Below, one piece after another: positions 53,600 to 64,000 of a DNA stretch of 64,000 nucleotides. The position numbers were made by a program, and so were the translations under genes. The stretch comes from Serratia marcescens subsp. marcescens ATCC 13880. Lineage in GTDB: Bacteria; Pseudomonadota; Gammaproteobacteria; Enterobacterales; Enterobacteriaceae. The notes under the pieces are model-generated. The model was not told the DNA's origin, did no database searches, and worked only from the letters and a program-made list of their open reading frames with translations. Numbering within the stretch: position 1 is the first letter of the stretch; every line of letters begins with the position of its first letter. The DNA lies in NCBI RefSeq assembly GCF_017299535.1, contig NZ_CP071238.1, positions 4,340,001-4,404,000 of the forward strand, in the 5' to 3' direction.

Positions 53600-54496
53600 T
53601 TATAACGTCTGCGCGTCGATGTGCGCGCTGACGTAGTCAAGAAAACAGGTGATGCGCGCCGCCAATTGCGTATTGCGGTAATACACCGCATTGATCGGCT
53701 GGCGCACGTCCAGCGTCTCCTGCTCCAGCAACGTCACCAACTTGCCGGCTTCCCGATCGCGGCGGGTCATAAAGTCTGCCAGCTGTACGATCCCCTCGCC
53801 CTGCAGCGCCAATTGCCGCAGCGTTTCCCCGCTGGACGCAGAGATCGTCGGCGTGATGGTGAAATGCGGCGCCTGGCGATAGCGCAACGGCCACTGGTTA
53901 AGCGACTCCGGCTGGGTAAAACCGAGCAGACAATGCCGATGCAACTCCTCCACGCTCTGCGGCGTGCCGTGCTGCTGCAGATAAGCCGGGCTGGCGAGGA
54001 TGCGCAGCCTGCTGGCTCCCAGCGCGCGCGCATGAATGGTCGAATCACGCAACGCACCGATGCGAATGGCGATATCCGTGCGTTTTTCCAGCAGATCGAT
54101 AATCAGGTTGTCGGTGTTCAGCTCGAGCGAAATTTGCGGATAACGTTCTCTGAACCCCGCCACCAGCGGCACGATGACGTGCTCCATAAAAGGTGCGGCC
54201 GCATTGATCCGCAGCCGCCCGGCGGGCATTTGCCGGCGCACCGCCATTTGCTCTTCGGCATTTTCCACCGAGCTGATGATCGTACGCGCATGGTTCAGGA
54301 AGCTCAGCCCCTCTTCGGTCAGCTCCAAACGACGCGTCGTGCGGCGCATCAGGGTGGTATCGAGCTTATTCTCCAGGCGGCTGAGCGCGCGGCTGATGCC
54401 GGATGTTGTCTGGCCGAGCTGATCGGCGGCGGCGGTGATGGAACCGCTGTCGACCACCGAGGTGAACGCCAGCAATTCTTCGAGCGTGATCTTCAT
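53600..54496 (-). CDS. LysR-type regulator beside mdaB-ygiN
   Basis: The 298-residue LysR-type protein has an N-terminal helix-turn-helix (SGSITAAADQLGQTTSGISRALSRLE) and a CrgA-type effector domain (TDIAIRIGALRDSTIHARALG, FTQPESLNQWPL). It is convergent with ygiN, with only 8 bases between stops, and upstream of parE on the same strand. E. coli does not have a LysR gene here, although related DsdC/YafC-like regulators are similar. A role in controlling mdaB-ygiN is a guess from position. Confidence 0.82.
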   Translation of the reverse strand: MKITLEELLAFTSVVDSGSITAAADQLGQTTSGISRALSRLENKLDTTLMRRTTRRLELTEEGLSFLNHARTIISSVENAEEQMAVRRQMPAGRLRINAAAPFMEHVIVPLVAGFRERYPQISLELNTDNLIIDLLEKRTDIAIRIGALRDSTIHARALGASRLRILASPAYLQQHGTPQSVEELHRHCLLGFTQPESLNQWPLRYRQAPHFTITPTISASSGETLRQLALQGEGIVQLADFMTRRDREAGKLVTLLEQETLDVRQPINAVYYRNTQLAARITCFLDYVSAHIDAQTL

Positions 54497-54547
54497 GCAT
54501 TCCGGCCCAGGTTATCGGGCGCCGCATGAACGCCCTGCGGGAAAGCC

Positions 54548-54568
54548 GGCCCGGCGTTTCACCGGGCC
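54548..54568 (-). terminator. Terminator hairpin after parE
   Basis: GGCCCGG (54548-54554) and CCGGGCC (54562-54568) form a 7-bp stem 11 bases beyond the parE stop, followed on the - strand by GGCTTT. It is a modest terminator by sequence. Confidence 0.5.
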
Positions 54569-54578
54569 AGGGTCAGGC

Positions 54579-56480
<1,902 letters not shown>

Positions 56481-56520
56481 TTATTTTTTCGTGGTTAAAG
56501 GGAGGTGCCGGAACGGTCCG

Positions 56521-57105
56521 TCAGACCGCGTTTAGCCCTAAAAAATCCACAATCTGGGGGAAGTAGTGCTCGAAACCGACGAAGGCGTGGTTTCCACCCG
56601 ACTCCACCGTTTGCCGACACGCGGTGTAATACGCCACTGCCTGGCCGTAATCGAGAATTTCATCGCCCGTTTGCTGCAGCAGCCAGATTAAATCCGGCGA
56701 CTCCAAAGGATCGATCTGCATCACTTTCAGATCGTAAACGTGCCGAGACTCTAACACATATTGCTGGCCGGTGTAGGGGTTCTCGTTGGCGCCGAGATAG
56801 TCGACCAGCAGCTCAAACGGCTTGACCGCCGGGTTGACCACCACCGCCGGCAGGGAAAAACACTGCGACAGCCAGGTGGCGTAATAGCCGCCCAGCGACG
56901 AGCCGACCAGCCCGAGCGTTTGCCCGGCGCGTTCCAGCACCAGATTTTCCAGCATCTCGGCGGCCTCCGCCGGAAAGGCCGGCAGCTGCGGCACCAGCAT
57001 CTCGATATCGGGATGGTGTTCGGCCAGCCAGGCCTTGAAGGCCACCGCCTTGGCCGACTGCGGCGAGCTGTTGAAGCCGTGCAGGTAGAGCAGTGTCGAA
57101 GGCAT
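56521..57105 (-). CDS. yqiA: Esterase YqiA
   Basis: YqiA is a small alpha/beta hydrolase with esterase activity on short acyl-CoA or p-nitrophenyl esters in E. coli. The 194-residue protein starts [20 protein letters not shown], with the nucleophile in [12 protein letters not shown] (Ser near residue 70) and the histidine in [14 protein letters not shown]. The true start is ATG 57105; the reading frame continues upstream through cpdA but without support. It overlaps the cpdA stop by one base, so translation is coupled. Confidence 0.92.
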   Translation of the reverse strand: MPSTLLYLHGFNSSPQSAKAVAFKAWLAEHHPDIEMLVPQLPAFPAEAAEMLENLVLERAGQTLGLVGSSLGGYYATWLSQCFSLPAVVVNPAVKPFELLVDYLGANENPYTGQQYVLESRHVYDLKVMQIDPLESPDLIWLLQQTGDEILDYGQAVAYYTACRQTVESGGNHAFVGFEHYFPQIVDFLGLNAV

Positions 57106-57932
57106 CAGTATCCATCCGAGTCCATATCGGGGCGGAAATCGTCGTTTTCCAGGCGGAACACCTGCGTCTCGACGCGACCGTCCGGCAGCAGATCGAGGTA
57201 GCGCCAGCCGGGGGAAACGTCGTCGATGGTGAAGTTCGTGCAGTGCGGCTTGAATTGCACGCAGGTAGACGGCGTCGCCAACAGGCGCCGACCCTGCCAT
57301 TCCAAATCCAGATCTTGGTGAATGTGCCCGCACACCACGGTATTCACTTTCGGATAACGCAGCAGGATTGCGCCCAGCATATGCGGGTTGCGCAGGCTGT
57401 GCTGATCGAGCCAGGTGCAACCGGAAGGCAGCGGATGATGGTGCAGCAGCAGCAGCGTATAGCGCTCGGGGTGAGCCTGCAGGCAACGCTCCATCCACTC
57501 CAGCTGGTATTCGCTCAATTCGCCGTGCGGCACGCCGAACACCTGGCTGTCCAGCATCAGCACTTGCCAGTTATCACCCAACAGCACCTGTTTGGAAGGC
57601 GCAATGCCCGCGGCGGCCAACGCGTCGACCATCGCCGGTTGAAAATCGTGGTTGCCCGGCAGCCACGCGCAGGGGGCCGGCAGTTGCGCGATGCCGGCGG
57701 CGAAGTGGCGGTACGCCTCTTGCGAATGATCCTGCGCCAAATCTCCCGTGGCGACGATCAAATCGACGTCGCGGCACTGCGCCTGGATGGCGTCCAGCAC
57801 CGCGTGATAGCTGCGATAGGTATTGATGCCGAGCAACGTCTCGTGTTCGCCGGCAAAAAGGTGGGTATCTGTTATTTGTAGAATCCTGACCGCGGCCCCA
57901 CTCGCCACGGGCAGTTTAAACAGGCTTTCCAA
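57105..57932 (-). CDS. cpdA: 3',5'-cyclic-AMP phosphodiesterase
   Basis: CpdA hydrolyses cAMP to AMP and so limits CRP activity. The 275-residue metallophosphoesterase has the five metal-binding blocks: DTHLF, GDLAQD, GNHDFQP, LHHHPLP and GHIHQDLD. The start is TTG 57932 (MESLFKLPV), with AAGGA upstream; E. coli CpdA also begins MESL, as I recall from a TTG. It lies between yqiB and yqiA in a conserved operon with nudF. Confidence 0.94.
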   Translation of the reverse strand: MESLFKLPVASGAAVRILQITDTHLFAGEHETLLGINTYRSYHAVLDAIQAQCRDVDLIVATGDLAQDHSQEAYRHFAAGIAQLPAPCAWLPGNHDFQPAMVDALAAAGIAPSKQVLLGDNWQVLMLDSQVFGVPHGELSEYQLEWMERCLQAHPERYTLLLLHHHPLPSGCTWLDQHSLRNPHMLGAILLRYPKVNTVVCGHIHQDLDLEWQGRRLLATPSTCVQFKPHCTNFTIDDVSPGWRYLDLLPDGRVETQVFRLENDDFRPDMDSDGY

Positions 57933-57959
57933 ATGGTGTCCTTTGTTATTTCAGTCTGT

Positions 57960-58385
57960 CTAACAAACCGGAACCGCCATCGCTCCATGCGCCAAACAGT
58001 AGCGCAGCCAATCAGCAAGAAACTGGTTAATTTGATGCTTTTCGTCGCGTTGATGCAACTTTTTATTAGGATAATCATAACGCGCTTTAAAGCGGTAGAT
58101 CTGCTGACTGGAACACACTTCCGCAACCATGGCGTCATGGTACAACCGCACCGTCATCGCGGGCAGGCTCCAGTAGCTGACCGCCGGAAAGATCTGCTCG
58201 ATCTCCACCAGCGACGTGTAACGCGTGGACTCAACGATGGTCAAACGATAGCCGGCGCCGTTCACCTGATAAGTCACCGTTTCGCCCGCTTCGTCGTTGC
58301 GCGGCAGCAAGCGGCGCAATTGCGCGAAGTTGGTTTCGCACAATCTCATCATTTCGGGGAAATCAGGGGTATAGCGCTGTTTCAT
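57960..58385 (-). CDS. yqiB: YqiB, DUF1249 family protein
   Basis: The 141-residue protein belongs to the uncharacterised DUF1249 family, always found next to nudF and cpdA in enterobacteria. Strongly conserved stretches are [16 protein letters not shown] at the start and [20 protein letters not shown] and [20 protein letters not shown] near the end. Start 58385 (MKQRYTPDF) overlaps the nudF stop; four extra upstream codons are unlikely. No function is known. Confidence 0.92.
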   Translation of the reverse strand: MKQRYTPDFPEMMRLCETNFAQLRRLLPRNDEAGETVTYQVNGAGYRLTIVESTRYTSLVEIEQIFPAVSYWSLPAMTVRLYHDAMVAEVCSSQQIYRFKARYDYPNKKLHQRDEKHQINQFLADWLRYCLAHGAMAVPVC

Positions 58386-59017
58386 TAGTTGGCCCACTCT
58401 TTTCTCAACGATTCATGGTGCAACGCCAGCCATTGCAATGCAATCACTGATGCGGCGTTATCGATCGCGCCTTCCTCAACCCAGCGGTAAGCCTGTTCGC
58501 GGCTGACCACATGGACGCGGATATCTTCATGTTCTTCCGCCAGGCCGTGGATGCCCTCGGCGGTGCCGGCGTCCACTTCGCCGACCATGATCGACAAACG
58601 TTCGCTGGTGCCGCCGGGGCTGGCCAGGTAGCTCAGCACCGGTTTGCAGCGCCCGACCACCACGCCGGCCTCTTCCTGCGCTTCGCGGCGGCATACGTCC
58701 TCGACGCTTTCACCGGTTTCGATCATACCCGCCACCATTTCCAGCAGCCAGGGCGAATTACTGGTATCGACCGCGGCGATGCGCAGTTGTTCAATCAGCA
58801 CAACCTCGTCGCGCACCGGATCGTAGGGCAGCAGCACCGCCGCATGGCCGCGTTCGAAAATTTCACGCGTGATTTCAGGGCTCATTTCACCATTGAACAA
58901 CCGGTGGCGAAACCGGTATAAATTGAGTGAAAAAAAACCACGGTACAGCGTCTCGCGTGCAATAATTTCTACATCTTTTTTATCGAAAGTAACGGGCGAC
59001 GGCTGCGAACGGTTCAT
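58385..59017 (-). CDS. nudF: ADP-ribose pyrophosphatase
   Basis: NudF hydrolyses ADP-ribose to AMP and ribose-5-phosphate, removing a reactive metabolite. The 210-residue protein carries the full Nudix box [23 protein letters not shown], split here by position (about residues 96-118: G-x5-E-x7-REAQEEAGV). [18 protein letters not shown] forms the strand before it. It heads the nudF-yqiB-cpdA-yqiA run and is divergent from tolC, as in E. coli. Confidence 0.94.
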   Translation of the reverse strand: MNRSQPSPVTFDKKDVEIIARETLYRGFFSLNLYRFRHRLFNGEMSPEITREIFERGHAAVLLPYDPVRDEVVLIEQLRIAAVDTSNSPWLLEMVAGMIETGESVEDVCRREAQEEAGVVVGRCKPVLSYLASPGGTSERLSIMVGEVDAGTAEGIHGLAEEHEDIRVHVVSREQAYRWVEEGAIDNAASVIALQWLALHHESLRKEWAN

Positions 59018-59364
59018 GCGCGAATTCTCCTGCTTGAGTATGCCGATAAAATAAACGGTTTTGATGACAGAAACAGCGGGACTCTCCGCCGCGGCTTTAT
59101 GTTAGGCTGTTTTTCGCCGCCGGATGCGGCACGTTTGTGCGCTCGCAGGTAATAGCGGGAAACAATCCGGATTGTCAGCCATAATATCAGCTGCAGTCGA
59201 CCCGGGCAGTACGCCAAGGTAAATGGGCGGTCTGAAAGGTAAAAGTTACGTGAGATGGCACATTCAGCCACCTGATGCGTACCTCAGACTCTGCTAGAAT
59301 CGGCAACTATTTCGTCTATCGTCAGCGCTAACATAGCAATATTGCTGCACAACAAGGAATGCAA
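59018..59364. other. 347-base divergent region nudF/tolC
   Basis: No gene is seen. The tolC side has a marbox at 59255-59273 and a TAGAAT -10-like box at 59295-59300. The nudF side holds short G+C-rich hairpin material around 59120. Confidence 0.6.
59255..59273 (+). promoter_or_regulatory. Marbox before tolC
   Basis: ATGGCACATTCAGCCACCT fits the marbox consensus AYnGCACnnWnnRYYAAAY at all but two positions. It lies about 20 bases upstream of a TAGAAT -10 box. MarA, SoxS and Rob activate tolC through such a site in E. coli. Confidence 0.65.
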
Positions 59365-60864
59365 ATGAAGAAACTGCTCCCCCTTCTTATCGGACTGAGC
59401 CTGGGCGGCTTCAGTGCAATGAGCCAGGCAGAGAACCTGCTGCAGGTCTACAAACAGGCCAGGGAAAGTAACCCGGATCTGCGCAAAAGTGCAGCTGACC
59501 GCGACGCCGCATTCGAAAAGATCAATGAAGCGCGCAGCCCGTTGCTGCCGCAGCTCGGCCTGACCGCCGGTTACAACTATACCAGCGGATATCGAGACAG
59601 CCGCGACACCCATAGCGATAGCACAAGCGGCTCGCTGGCGCTGACGCAAACCATCTTCGACATGTCGAAATGGCGCCAACTGACGCTGCAGGAAAAGACC
59701 GCCGGCATCTCCGACGTCACCTTCCAGACCGCTGAGCAACAGCTTATTCTCAACACGGCGACCGCTTACTTCAACGTGCTGAAAGCGATCGATACGCTGT
59801 CCTATACCCAGGCGCAGAAAGACGCGGTGTACCGCACGCTGGATCAAACCACCCAGCGTTTCAACGTGGGTCTGGTGGCGATCACCGACGTGCAGAACGC
59901 CCGCTCGAACTACGACACCGTGCTGGCGGCGGAAGTCTCCGCCCGCAACGATCTGGACAACGCGCTGGAAACGCTGCGTCAGGTCACCGGCACCTTCTAC
60001 CCCGAGCTGGCCTCGCTGAACACCGATCGCTTCAGCACCCAGCGCCCGGAAGCGGTGAACAACCTGCTGAAAGAAGCGGAAGCGCGCAACCTGAGCCTGC
60101 TGTCCGCCCGCCTGAGCCAGGATCTGGCGCGCGAACAGATCCGCGCCGCGCAGACCGGCTATATGCCGACAGTGGACTTCAGCGCCTCCACGGCGATCTC
60201 CAACAACAATTACGGCGGCTCACGCAACACCACGCGCGACGCAGACCTCGGTGAAAACAAAGTGGGTCTGAGCTTCAACCTGCCGCTGTACAGCGGCGGC
60301 GCGACCAATTCGCAGGTGAAACAAGCGCAGTACGGCTTCGTCGGCGCCAGCGAGCAGTTGGAAAGCTCACACCGCAGCGTGGTGCAGACCGTGCGTTCGT
60401 CGTTCAACAACGTTAACGCTTCGATCAGCAGCATCAACGCCTACAAACAGGCGGTGATCTCCGCGCAAAGCTCCCTGGACGCGATGGAAGCCGGTTATCA
60501 GGTCGGTACCCGCACCATCGTCGACGTGCTGGACGCCACCACCACGCTGTATAACGCCAAACGTCAGCTGTCCGACGCGCGTTATACCTATCTGATCAAC
60601 CAACTGAACATCAAGTCGGCGCTCGGCACGCTGAACCAGAACGATCTGTTGCTGTTGAACGGCGCGTTGGGCAAACCGGTATCGACCGCGCCTGACGCCG
60701 TCGCACCGCAGAATCGCGCGCAGGACGCCTATGCGGACGGCTATCAGGACAATGCGCCGATGCAACAAACTGCGGCGCCGGCACCGGCGGCCACTCGCGC
60801 ATCCGCGCCGGCCGTTACCACCAGCCAACCGGCTCGCAACAGCGGCAACCCATTCCGCAACTGA
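59365..60864 (+). CDS. tolC: Outer-membrane efflux channel TolC
   Basis: TolC is the trimeric outer-membrane duct used by multidrug efflux pumps and type I secretion. The 499-residue protein has a signal peptide (cleavage near SQA-EN) and two repeated halves, each with paired helices and barrel strands (KINEARSPLLPQLGL; QTGYMPTVDFSAS). Conserved blocks include VGLVAITDVQNARS and VGTRTIVDVLDATTTLYNAK. ATG 59365, with AAGGA 6 bases upstream, gives the family start MKKLLPLLIGLSLGG; ATG 59359 lies too close to that site. The tail after residue 450 is variable and ends NPFRN. Confidence 0.96.
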   Translation: MKKLLPLLIGLSLGGFSAMSQAENLLQVYKQARESNPDLRKSAADRDAAFEKINEARSPLLPQLGLTAGYNYTSGYRDSRDTHSDSTSGSLALTQTIFDMSKWRQLTLQEKTAGISDVTFQTAEQQLILNTATAYFNVLKAIDTLSYTQAQKDAVYRTLDQTTQRFNVGLVAITDVQNARSNYDTVLAAEVSARNDLDNALETLRQVTGTFYPELASLNTDRFSTQRPEAVNNLLKEAEARNLSLLSARLSQDLAREQIRAAQTGYMPTVDFSASTAISNNNYGGSRNTTRDADLGENKVGLSFNLPLYSGGATNSQVKQAQYGFVGASEQLESSHRSVVQTVRSSFNNVNASISSINAYKQAVISAQSSLDAMEAGYQVGTRTIVDVLDATTTLYNAKRQLSDARYTYLINQLNIKSALGTLNQNDLLLLNGALGKPVSTAPDAVAPQNRAQDAYADGYQDNAPMQQTAAPAPAATRASAPAVTTSQPARNSGNPFRN

Positions 60865-60883
60865 TGCGCGCACGCTGACAAAC

Positions 60884-60919
60884 ACGGGGTCCGGCCTGCG
60901 CCGCGCCCCGTTTTTTTTT
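60884..60919 (+). terminator. Intrinsic terminator after tolC
   Basis: ACGGGG (60884-60889) pairs with CCCCGT (60906-60911), with extra G-C pairing inside, followed by a run of nine T. It lies 20 bases after the tolC stop. Confidence 0.85.
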
Positions 60920-61016
60920 GTCCCGATTTTCCCCGCTTCTGCCCGCCGCCTCACAGCCGCCGCCGCGTCAGGTGGTATCATCATCACTCTCGTTTTCGCA
61001 GTCTGGATGAGGTTCG

Positions 61017-62966
61017 ATGGACAACGATTCACGCTGGCAGCGTCTGATTAACGACGGCGAATTGCCGCCGCCGCTGCGCCCGACGCCGGCGGTGTACGCC
61101 TCCTGGCTGCGCTGCCGCAGCCTGATGCAACCCGATGTCTGGCAAGCACCGCACCGCGCTCAGGGCGCCACCTTCGAATCGATTTGCCGCCGCAAGAACG
61201 ATCTGCTGACGCTCGGTCAGGCGGCGCTGGAAGACGCCTGCGAATACATGGAGCCGCGTCGCTGTCTGTTGATGATCTTCGACGAGAGCGGCTGCATGCT
61301 GTGGCGCTGCGGCGACGCCCCAACCTGGGAGCTTTTGCAGCAATTGGGGTTCGCCCCCGGCGCCTACTGGGCCGAGGGGCAGATCGGCACCAATGCTCCG
61401 GCGCTGGCGGCGGCGGAAGGCCACCCGGTACGAGTGAGCGGTGAAGAGCACGTGCGCCGGGCACTGCACGGTTGGTCATTCTGCGCGACGCCGGTCTACG
61501 ACAACAGCGGCCGCCAGCGCGGCTCGATCGCGCTGGGCTGCCTGCTGGCCGACTGTGCCGCCGGCGATCTGTCGCTGACGCTGGCCATCGCCCGCGAAAT
61601 CGGCAACTCGCTGAACGCCGACGGCCTGCTGGCGGAATCCAACCGCCATCTGAATCAACTTTACGGCCTGCTGGACGGCGTGGACGACGGCGTCATGGCC
61701 TGGGATCACCGCGGCTACCTGCAATACATCAACCAGCGCGCCGCCGGTCTGCTGAAGCTGGACGAACAGCAGAGCCAGGGCAAACCGCTGGCGCAGCTGT
61801 TGACGCTGCCCGCCCTGCTCAAGCGCGCCATCGCCGACCGGCAGCCGCTGCAACACGTCGAAGTCACCTTCGAAAGCCAGCGGCAGTTTATTGCCGCTTT
61901 GCTGACGCTAAAGCCGATTTTCGACGGCGATCGCTGCAGTTTCATCGCCCTGCTGCACCCGCTCGAGCGGCTGCGCCAGTACGTCAGCAGCCAGTTGGGG
62001 CGCGTCAGCCACAGCTTCGAGCAAATGCCCTCCGCCTCGCTGGAAATGCGGCGGCTGATCCGTTACGGCCAGCAGGCGGCCAAGGGCCAGCATCCGATCC
62101 TGCTGCGCGGAGAGGAAGGGGTTGGCAAAGAGCTGCTCAGCCAGGCTATCCACAACGCCGGCGAACGCGCCGCCGGGCCGTATATCGCCCTCAACTGCCA
62201 GCTGCTGCCGCAGGCGCAGGGGCTGCGTGAACTGTTGGGCAGCGACGCCAGCGAAGAAGAGGCGGGCCAGCTCAGCAAATTCGAATTGGCCAACGGCGGC
62301 ACGCTGTATCTCGAACAGATCGAATACCTGCCGGCGGAGATGCAGTCGGCGCTGCTGCAGGTGCTGAAAACCGGCGTGGTGATCCGCCTCAATTCCAGCC
62401 GGGTGATCCCGGTCGATGTCCGAGTCATCGCCGGCAGCGCCGCCGACCTGCCGCTGCTGGTGCAGCAAAACCGCTTCCGCCGCCAGCTGTTTTACAGCCT
62501 GCAGGCGTTCGAGATCCAGATCCCGCCGCTGCGCCAGCGGCTGAGCGATATTCCGCTGCTGGTCAAACACCATCTGCGCACGCTGGAGCAGCATTTTCAG
62601 TGTCGCTTCCGGGTGGATGACGAGGTAATGGCCCAGTTGGCGCTTTATCTGTGGCCGGGCAACGATTTGGAACTGAAAGGGGTGGTGGAGCGCGCGGCGA
62701 TGATTTGCCACGGCCACCACATCCAGTTGGCGGATCTGCCGGCGCACCTGCTCGGCCAGCCGTCGCTGCTGGAAAGCGATCCGCAGCCCGGCGCGCCGCT
62801 GTTGACACTGACGGACATGGAACGCCAGGCGATCCTGCGCGCGGCGACCGTCAGCCGCGGCCAGGTGACGGAGATGGCGCAGCTGCTGGGCATCGGCCGC
62901 ACCACGCTGTGGCGGAAGATCAAACAGCACGGGATCGACATCCGCCAGTTCAAGCTGCGCGCTTAG
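61017..62966 (+). CDS. dhaR: DhaR, regulator of dihydroxyacetone kinase genes
   Basis: DhaR activates dhaKLM for dihydroxyacetone use; DhaK and DhaL tune its activity by binding it. The 649-residue protein has an N-terminal GAF-like domain (MLWRCGDAPTWELLQQLGF, TNAPALAAAEGHPVRV), a PAS domain near residues 215-310 (LDGVDDGVMAWDHRGYLQYIN), an AAA+ domain (Walker A-like GEEGVGKE) and a C-terminal Fis-type helix-turn-helix (VTEMAQLLGIGRTTLWRKIKQHG). The GAFTGA loop that contacts sigma-54 is absent (the spot reads LLGSDASEEEAGQ), consistent with the sigma-70-type activation known for E. coli DhaR. It converges on dhaM. Confidence 0.9.
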   Translation: MDNDSRWQRLINDGELPPPLRPTPAVYASWLRCRSLMQPDVWQAPHRAQGATFESICRRKNDLLTLGQAALEDACEYMEPRRCLLMIFDESGCMLWRCGDAPTWELLQQLGFAPGAYWAEGQIGTNAPALAAAEGHPVRVSGEEHVRRALHGWSFCATPVYDNSGRQRGSIALGCLLADCAAGDLSLTLAIAREIGNSLNADGLLAESNRHLNQLYGLLDGVDDGVMAWDHRGYLQYINQRAAGLLKLDEQQSQGKPLAQLLTLPALLKRAIADRQPLQHVEVTFESQRQFIAALLTLKPIFDGDRCSFIALLHPLERLRQYVSSQLGRVSHSFEQMPSASLEMRRLIRYGQQAAKGQHPILLRGEEGVGKELLSQAIHNAGERAAGPYIALNCQLLPQAQGLRELLGSDASEEEAGQLSKFELANGGTLYLEQIEYLPAEMQSALLQVLKTGVVIRLNSSRVIPVDVRVIAGSAADLPLLVQQNRFRRQLFYSLQAFEIQIPPLRQRLSDIPLLVKHHLRTLEQHFQCRFRVDDEVMAQLALYLWPGNDLELKGVVERAAMICHGHHIQLADLPAHLLGQPSLLESDPQPGAPLLTLTDMERQAILRAATVSRGQVTEMAQLLGIGRTTLWRKIKQHGIDIRQFKLRA

Positions 62967-64000
62967 TGGCTGAGCTGCAATACCCCGCGCGCGGCGTCCA
63001 GCATCGCCTTCTGCCCGCTGCGGGTTTTGCTCAGGCAATCCTGCATGCCGACCACCATCGGAATGCCCATCGCCTTCGCCAGAATGGCGCTGTGCGACAG
63101 GGCATTGCCGCCGCTCAGACAGATGCCGAGCACCAGCCGCCTGTCGAGCATCACCACCTCCGAAGGCATCAGTTCGTCCATCACCAATATTGACGGTTCT
63201 GCGAGCGCAATAACCGGCAGCGGCAGCCTCTGCAGATGGCACAGCGTGCGGCGCAGCATGTCGCGCACGTCCAATTCGCGCGCCCGCATGTAGTCGTCAT
63301 CCAGCTCGCGGTACTCTTCGGCGATCGCCTCCAGCACCTGCCGCCAGGCCTGCTCGGCGCTGCACAGCTGTTGCGCGATGCAGGTGTAAGCCGCCTGCTG
63401 CAGATCCGGATCGTCCAGCAGCATGCTGTGGGCGCCGAAGATCGCCGCCTGCGGCTTGCCGATCAGCGTGCCTGTGCGTTCCGCCAGCCGGTTCAGATCG
63501 CTCAGCGTGTGCTGTAACGCCTCCCGCAGGCGTTGCTGTTCGCCCAGAACCTCGTCCGCGCCGATACGCCGATCGGCGGTTGGCGGCCAGAAGCTGTGGG
63601 CCTGAAACACCGGCCCGCTGGTGACGCTTTCCGCCACCGGGATACCGTGCAGCGAAGGCTGCTGCCGCTCGGAGACCGTCTCGCCAAAATGTTGTTCCGC
63701 CAGCGCTTTGAACGCCGCCAGCGCCTCGTCCGCCTGCGCGCCGTCGGCGATCAGGCGAACGGTGTCGCCGTGACGCACCTGCAGCAGCGCCAGCTGATTG
63801 AGGCTGCGCGGATCGACGCACTGCCCCTGCTTCTCCAGCACCAGCTCGGCCTTGAACGGCGCCAGCGTCTCGACCAGCCGCGCCGCCGGGCGCGCATGCA
63901 GCCCATGCGGGTTCTGCACCGTCCAGGTTGCGCTTTTGCCCTGCGCCAGCGGCAAGGCCACGCTTTTCGCCGTCGGTGAAGCCTCGCCCAGCTGTGCCTG
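62963..64000 (-). CDS. dhaM: PTS-dependent dihydroxyacetone kinase subunit DhaM, 5' end beyond window
   Basis: DhaM passes phosphate from the PTS to DhaL-bound ADP in dihydroxyacetone phosphorylation. The 345 codons in the window cover the HPr-like domain (TVQNPHGLHARPAARLV, with the phosphohistidine) and an enzyme I-like N-terminal domain (GIPVAESVTSGPVF; phosphohistidine in GGNALSHSAILAKAMGIPMVVG). The EIIA-like domain expected at the N-terminus lies past base 64000, and the frame stays open to the window edge. GTG 63961 is not the start. The stop overlaps the dhaR stop by 4 bases on the other strand. Confidence 0.9.
   Translation of the reverse strand, partial: QAQLGEASPTAKSVALPLAQGKSATWTVQNPHGLHARPAARLVETLAPFKAELVLEKQGQCVDPRSLNQLALLQVRHGDTVRLIADGAQADEALAAFKALAEQHFGETVSERQQPSLHGIPVAESVTSGPVFQAHSFWPPTADRRIGADEVLGEQQRLREALQHTLSDLNRLAERTGTLIGKPQAAIFGAHSMLLDDPDLQQAAYTCIAQQLCSAEQAWRQVLEAIAEEYRELDDDYMRARELDVRDMLRRTLCHLQRLPLPVIALAEPSILVMDELMPSEVVMLDRRLVLGICLSGGNALSHSAILAKAMGIPMVVGMQDCLSKTRSGQKAMLDAARGVLQLSH

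Overview
The window looks like a chromosomal segment of a Serratia species close to S. marcescens. The evidence is gene order and protein similarity recalled from family knowledge; no database search was run. Most of it is G+C-rich and densely coded. The right half keeps the order of the E. coli metC-to-tolC region: exbD-exbB | metC-yghB | yqhC-yqhD-dkgA | ygiQ | ftsP-plsC-parC | mdaB-ygiN | parE-yqiA-cpdA-yqiB-nudF | tolC. Serratia-type accessory blocks are set into it.

Layout. 0.6-4.4 kb: an AT-rich patch with a lysine/ornithine N-hydroxylase, a TupA-like ATP-grasp protein and an IroE-like siderophore esterase. 4.8-7.3 kb: GNAT acetyltransferase, LuxR-type regulator and NCS1 permease in one run. 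7.8-10.2 kb: HTH regulator, queuosine-precursor-type transporter and QueF reductase in a tight operon. 10.3-12.4 kb: Tat-exported phospholipase C. 12.5-15.9 kb: iron-type binding protein and a FecA-like receptor that lacks the N-terminal signalling domain. 16-21.5 kb: abgR/abgABT for p-aminobenzoyl-glutamate use. 21.7-28.1 kb: complete sucrose regulon scrK, scrYAB, scrR with three ScrR operators. 28.2-32 kb: exbBD, metC, yghB. 32-38.3 kb: LysR regulator/reductase pair, yqhC, yqhD, dkgA, emtA. 38.3-47.5 kb: ygiQ, then a nucleoside block (GntR regulator, second NCS1 permease, YegV-like kinase, xapB, xapA, xapR). 47.5-60.9 kb: conserved core genes to tolC. 61-64 kb: dhaR converging on a dhaM gene cut by the window end.

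Regulation readable from sequence: Fur-box-like sites before the hydroxylase, binding protein, FecA-like receptor and exbBD; a MetJ box before metC; ScrR operators; and a marbox before tolC. Iron is a recurring theme: hydroxylase, esterase, binding protein, receptor and the ExbB/ExbD energy supply.

The least expected observation is in the gaps. Three intergenic regions carry a 12-17 base sequence matching the conserved targeting seed of the Hfq-dependent small RNA ArcZ, away from any arcB context. Two of them (about 3.19 kb and 7.42 kb, + strand) are followed by a clear intrinsic terminator, as ArcZ is. The third (about 41.5 kb, - strand) lies against a perfect 32-base inverted repeat upstream of the GntR gene. 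These may be extra ArcZ-like RNAs, or in the third case a sponge or target.
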